A stretch of DNA of 29,159 nucleotides from an uncultured Methanobrevibacter sp. (GTDB lineage: Archaea > Methanobacteriota > Methanobacteria > Methanobacteriales > Methanobacteriaceae). The notes under the pieces are model-generated. The model worked only from the letters and a program-made list of their open reading frames with translations. It was not told the origin of the DNA and made no database searches. This document shows, piece after piece, positions 25,808-29,159 of the stretch. The position numbers and the translations under genes are program-made. Position 1 is the stretch's first letter; the number at the start of each line of letters is the position of its first letter. The DNA lies in the NCBI RefSeq assembly GCF_937881195.1, contig NZ_CALGFC010000046.1, forward strand, positions 1 through 29,159. The letters are read 5' to 3'.

Positions 25808-26626
25808 TTGGGGGATTATTCACTTAATCCATATATCGGTTGTTCTTTTAACTGTGAATATTGTTATATTAATGGTAGTAAATATGTAGAATCAACAGAT
25901 TCTTTTTATATAAAGTCAAATGCTCTACAAATGTTCAAAAATCAACTGAAGAGAAAAGCAAAAGCGGGCGAAAGAGCAGTGATTTTATTTGGATCAGCTA
26001 CTGACCCTTATATGAATATTGAAAAGGAATTATTACTCACTCGAAATTTATTAAATGTAGCTAATAGATTTAAATTTCCTGTGCATATAGTAACTAAATC
26101 TGATCTTGTTCTTAGAGATATTGAAATATTTAAAAAAATTAATATTAATGGAGTATTGCCGAAAGATTTGACTTTTCTTGACTCAAAAGTTATGATAACT
26201 TTTTCTTTTTCCTCTTTAGATAATGAGATAGCTAAAATTTTTGAACCAAATGCTCCAAGTCCAAAAAAAAGATTAAAAGCCATTAAAATATTAAAAGATG
26301 AAGGATTTTTAGTTGGTGTATCTTTAATGCCTCTTTTGCCTTTTATTTCAGATTCTGATGAGGATATTGATAAAATATTTTCTGTCTTAAATAAAATTGG
26401 TGTGGATTATATTTTTGGTGGGCCATTAACACTTTTTGGAGAAAGTAATAATGATTCAAAAATAAAATATTATAAAATTATTGATAAAAATTTCCCTAAT
26501 ATTTCTGAAGCTACTAAACAAATTTTTAAAGAAAAAGAATACCCAAACATTAATTATCAGAAAAATGTTTATAAAAACTTAGAAAATGCGTGTAAGAAAT
26601 ATAAAATTAAAAATTCTATTATTTAA
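25808..26626 (+). CDS. Radical SAM protein (SplB/COG1533 type), 5' end uncertain
   Basis: From TTG 25808 the protein has 272 residues and shows DYSLNPYIGCSFNCEYCY with the CxxxCxxC cluster (C12, C16, C19), then FGSATDPYMNIE and HIVTKSDLVLRD. All are features of COG1533/Rv2578c-like radical SAM proteins. The frame is open without interruption back to 25589, and the upstream part contains KTILNKSKES, which belongs to the family's N-terminus. No ATG, GTG or TTG is present in that upstream frame, so the true start is unclear (rare start codon, frameshift near ATG 25626, or a damaged 5' end). The function of this family is unknown; members may act on nucleic acid or other macromolecules. Confidence 0.75.
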   Translation: MGDYSLNPYIGCSFNCEYCYINGSKYVESTDSFYIKSNALQMFKNQLKRKAKAGERAVILFGSATDPYMNIEKELLLTRNLLNVANRFKFPVHIVTKSDLVLRDIEIFKKININGVLPKDLTFLDSKVMITFSFSSLDNEIAKIFEPNAPSPKKRLKAIKILKDEGFLVGVSLMPLLPFISDSDEDIDKIFSVLNKIGVDYIFGGPLTLFGESNNDSKIKYYKIIDKNFPNISEATKQIFKEKEYPNINYQKNVYKNLENACKKYKIKNSII

Positions 26627-26683
26627 AGTATTATTATTTAAAAAAGGTTTTGATTTAATATTAAAATATTTTAATATTTGGAA

Positions 26684-26704
26684 AATTAAAAATAAAAAAA
26701 GAAA
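26684..26704 (-). terminator. Possible U-rich terminator of mer
   Basis: About 20 bp after the mer stop the minus strand reads T-rich runs opposite 26684-26704, including seven consecutive T. This fits archaeal U-tract termination. Confidence 0.45.
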
Positions 26705-26722
26705 TAAAAGAAGTTATTTAGC

Positions 26723-27688
26723 TTAGAAGCTACTTATAACGTCTCCTAATAATTTTATAGATTCTTCTTTGTCTGGTCCAATTGGGGAACCTGCTACGTA
26801 TTGTGTAACACCCATTTCTCCGAGAGCTTCAATTTTTGGTATGAATTCATCAGGAGTACCACATACAGAGAAAGCTTCCATTAATTCGTCACTTACAGCT
26901 CCAATAGCTCCACCGAAGTCACCTTTTCCAATTAATCCTCCGAGTTTTTCATTGATTCCTTCTGGTAATCCATGTCTTTGTAATACAGGAGGCGGGGAAC
27001 CTGCAGCAATGAAAGCTACAACAATTTTTGCAGCGTTTACAGCAGCAGTAGAATCAGCAGCAATAGAACAACATGTGTATGCAGCTACATCTACATCGGA
27101 CATACTTTTTCCACCAGCTTTAGCTCCTTCTTCAATTAAAGGGACTGCAGCTTCAAAGTCTTTAGGATTTGATGCGTTAATTAAAGCACCATCTGAGCAT
27201 TCTCCAGCGGTTTTTAACATCATAGGTCCTTGTGCGCCCATGTAAATAGGGATTTTATCTTGGACAGATTTTACTCCTCCGAGTTGAGCTCCAGACTCTG
27301 TTTTTTCACCAGCCATTAAAGTTTCCATCATTTCTATAGCACTTTTAATGGTACTTACAGGCTTAGTCCATTCAATTCCAAGAGCATCAAAAGTAGCTTT
27401 GTCTCCAGGTCCAATACCTAAAGTAGCTCTACCATTGGATAATTCATCTAAAGTAGCAATTGCTGCAGCTGTTACAGCAGGACTTCTTACATAAGGATTG
27501 GTTACACCAGGTCCTAATTTAATGGTCTCTGTTGCGTCAGCTAATAAAGCTAATGCTTCATATACGTTCTTGTTGTTGTAATGGTCAGTAATCCAGACAT
27601 ATTCAAATCCTACGTCTTCTGCCAATTTAACAAGCTTTGCAATTTTATCAATTGGTTCATTTGGAACAAATTCGATACCGAACTTCAT
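26723..27688 (-). CDS. mer: F420-dependent methylenetetrahydromethanopterin reductase
   Basis: The 321-residue protein is a full-length Mer. It begins MKFGIEFVPNEPIDKIAKL, contains WITDHYNNKNVYEALALLA (about 51-69), LGPGVTNPYVRSPAVTAAAIATLDELSNGRATLGIGPGD, and ends in the family's GSPIGPDKEESIKLLGDVI segment. It is a luciferase-like TIM barrel. The enzyme reduces methylene-H4MPT to methyl-H4MPT with F420H2, a central cytoplasmic step of methanogenesis from CO2. The base composition is visibly richer in G/C than neighbouring genes, consistent with high expression. The ATG at 27688 has a GGTGAT site and a TATA box upstream. Confidence 0.97.
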   Translation of the reverse strand: MKFGIEFVPNEPIDKIAKLVKLAEDVGFEYVWITDHYNNKNVYEALALLADATETIKLGPGVTNPYVRSPAVTAAAIATLDELSNGRATLGIGPGDKATFDALGIEWTKPVSTIKSAIEMMETLMAGEKTESGAQLGGVKSVQDKIPIYMGAQGPMMLKTAGECSDGALINASNPKDFEAAVPLIEEGAKAGGKSMSDVDVAAYTCCSIAADSTAAVNAAKIVVAFIAAGSPPPVLQRHGLPEGINEKLGGLIGKGDFGGAIGAVSDELMEAFSVCGTPDEFIPKIEALGEMGVTQYVAGSPIGPDKEESIKLLGDVISSF

Positions 27689-27720
27689 ATTTTATCACCA
27701 ATTAATTTTTAAGTGCTTCT

Positions 27721-27732
27721 ATATATAAAGTA
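27721..27732 (-). promoter_or_regulatory. Promoter of mer (TATA box)
   Basis: On the minus strand tactttatatat is a good archaeal TATA box about 35 bp before ATG 27688. It predicts a very short leader that contains the GGTGAT site. Confidence 0.55.
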
Positions 27733-28118
27733 TTTTATATTTGATTATAATAGAAAAATTTAAATATATAATATCAGATAATATTTGATATTATGGTTTT
27801 TCATTCTTGTTTTTAATTATATCTTATTTATTTTCGATAATTCCTTATTTTTAGTATTCTTATTAATTTAATTCTAATATTATTAAACTATAATTAAAAA
27901 AAGCAAATAATTTTTAAAATAAAAGTTACATGAAAGTATAAGTATTATTTATAATTAGAGATATTATCTATAAGAAATAATATTTTATTATATTAACTAT
28001 ATTATTATATTAATTATATATTATTATAATAATTTTAATTACTAATTATAATTAATAACTAATTATAATAATAAATGTACTAATTTAAGAATAGATATAT
28101 TATTTAGAATTCTTAAAA
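27733..28118. other. A/T-rich intergenic region upstream of mer
   Basis: Composed of simple A/T sequence, with a ttatatta/attataat-like stretch at about 27970-28070 that is nearly repetitive. No gene or RNA is visible. Confidence 0.65.
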
Positions 28119-28823
28119 CTATTCCAGATCTTTCAAATTCCATTTCTTTCTAAATTTATTTTCCATTTCGGGGGACATCCAGTGTTTACCATCACAAAAT
28201 GGTTTATGTTTTGATTTTCCACATCTACAAAGAGTAATTCTATTCCTATTTTCATAAAATTCTCCATCTTCTCCTTCTATAGGAATTTTACCTTTAACCC
28301 ATATAGGCCCTTCACAATCTTTTCCTTGATCATATAATATTACAATTTCTTTTTCATATTCTTTTTCAGTTGATTCTTTTTTTTCCTTATCCCAAATCAA
28401 AAGTCTTCCTGAAGGACAATTAGCTGCTTGTTCTTTTGCAATTTTTATTGATTCAGAATCTCCATTTTCAATTAATTTTCTAATCCCTTCATTATTTTGG
28501 CAGAACCTAGAATGGTCGCAAAGTTCTATTGCATCATCTAATCGTATTTTATTTGTTTCAAATGTTGTTAAACTTTCTTCATATATTTTTTTGCTAGAAA
28601 CTTCAGTTCCATCAAAGTCAAATTTTAAATGAGATCCATCACAAAATGGTTTATTTTTACTTTTTCCACATCTACAAAGAGTATATGTTCCATTAGAATC
28701 TATTTTTTCTTTTTCTTTAAAACCAACACTATTTCCTTTTTCATCACAAGCTATTGTTTCACTATATAATGGTATTGATCCAGTTACTATATATGGTCCA
28801 TTTTTTGTTATTTTAATTTTCAT
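28119..28823 (-). CDS. Iron-sulfur protein with two CDGSH motifs and a ferredoxin-like middle
   Basis: The 234-residue protein has an N-terminal CDGSH motif (C50, C52, C61, H65) and a near-identical C-terminal one (C199, C201, C210, H214; here CDGKH). Each should hold a [2Fe-2S] cluster with three Cys and one His. Between them, residues about 95-150 contain C102, C108 and C136 (ending ANCPSGRL), which resembles the divergent Fer4_19 domain. The function is unknown; a redox or iron-sulfur-related role is likely. It has no signal peptide, so it is cytoplasmic. The ATG at 28823 has a GGAGAT site. It appears to be a single-gene transcript. Confidence 0.85.
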   Translation of the reverse strand: MKIKITKNGPYIVTGSIPLYSETIACDEKGNSVGFKEKEKIDSNGTYTLCRCGKSKNKPFCDGSHLKFDFDGTEVSSKKIYEESLTTFETNKIRLDDAIELCDHSRFCQNNEGIRKLIENGDSESIKIAKEQAANCPSGRLLIWDKEKKESTEKEYEKEIVILYDQGKDCEGPIWVKGKIPIEGEDGEFYENRNRITLCRCGKSKHKPFCDGKHWMSPEMENKFRKKWNLKDLE

Positions 28824-28983
28824 TTTTTATCTCCAATATTTCATGATTCTTAAGTTATTGTGTTTAGTTAGTTATCATTTTTATTAGTATAATATTATAC
28901 ATTAAATTTTTATTTATTATAGTAATATTATTATATTCTATTAATTAAATATTTAGTTATATTCTATTAATTATTATATTTGT
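28824..28983. other. Short A/T-rich spacer
   Basis: Between the CDGSH gene and the right-edge open frame. It contains two imperfect copies of a segment like atattctattaatta (28932-28977) and nothing else recognised. Confidence 0.5.
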
Positions 28984-29157
28984 TTAGTTTATTATAATCA
29001 ATATCTTAAGTATTTTAGTTTTTCTTTTAGCTTTTTGTTTGCTTATTTTTTCTTGGTTTTTTGTTTGTTCTTTTAGTTTTTTGTTATTTTTTTGGTGTTT
29101 TTTATGTAATATTTTTTGTTGGGTTTTGTTGTTGTTGTGGGTTTGGGTATTGGTTGT
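28984..29157 (-). CDS. Possible C-terminal end of a gene entering from the right (Lys/Asn/Gln-rich)
   Basis: One minus-strand frame is open from the window edge to TAA at 28984-28986. It gives about 57 residues rich in Lys, Asn, Gln and Thr (TTNTQTHNNNKTQQK...KILKILIIIN). The other two frames are stopped. The plus strand here is almost only T and G, which marks the segment as compositionally distinct. It may be a low-complexity tail of a real protein or just biased noncoding DNA. Confidence 0.3.
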   Translation of the reverse strand, partial: TTNTQTHNNNKTQQKILHKKHQKNNKKLKEQTKNQEKISKQKAKRKTKILKILIIIN

Positions 29158-29159
29158 GC

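Noticed and set aside
26769..27245. 158-codon plus-strand frame opposite mer
   Set aside because: Antisense frame kept open by the G/C-richer codon use of mer. It has no ribosome binding site or family resemblance.

Overview
The window comes from a strongly AT-rich methanogenic archaeon of the order Methanobacteriales, most likely Methanobrevibacter-like. Three things point there: a complete methylenetetrahydromethanopterin reductase gene (mer), a por operon in the Methanothermobacter-type order C-D-A-B-E-F, and a giant secreted protein with pseudomurein-binding-type repeats. Ribosome binding sites of the GGAGG/GGTGA type precede most genes. No rRNA, tRNA, CRISPR array, transposase or phage gene was found.

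Left part (1-12.6 kb): a minus-strand pyruvate:ferredoxin oxidoreductase operon (porC, a 439-bp gap, porD, porA, porB, porE, porF). A divergent gene encodes a dihydropteroate-synthase-like protein. A small membrane-anchored protein follows on the minus strand. Next comes a plus-strand tRNA-thiolation cluster: a TtuA-type 2-thiolase, a 67-aa ubiquitin-like sulfur carrier ending in Gly-Gly, and a DUF89/ARMT1-like protein. A Rossmann-fold dehydrogenase and a convergent HIGH-motif nucleotidyltransferase close this part.

Middle part (12.6-23.8 kb): an accessory cell-surface region, entirely on the minus strand. Its centre is a 2389-residue secreted protein. In order it has a signal peptide, 15 pseudomurein-binding-like elements, two beta-helix blocks, a peptidase C39-like Cys-His-Asp domain, and a basic, coiled and glycine-rich hydrophobic C-terminus. 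A multi-spanning 213-aa membrane protein is translationally coupled to it, and a 45-aa two-helix membrane peptide follows. Upstream lie a 135-aa cationic secreted protein, a membrane-anchored gene broken by an in-frame TAA, a 104-aa membrane protein and a DUF308 protein. The giant protein with its coupled membrane partners is the best candidate here for an unusual system, perhaps surface antagonism or wall remodelling. That reading is inference.

Right part (23.9-29.2 kb): the archaeosine radical SAM enzyme RaSEA, a second radical SAM protein whose homologous region extends upstream of any usual start codon, mer, and a CDGSH-type iron-sulfur protein with two CDGSH motifs around a divergent ferredoxin-like segment. 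Most long intergenic gaps consist of A/T with short tandem duplications (8-33 bp units). One of these duplicates the ribosome binding site of the sulfur-carrier gene exactly.
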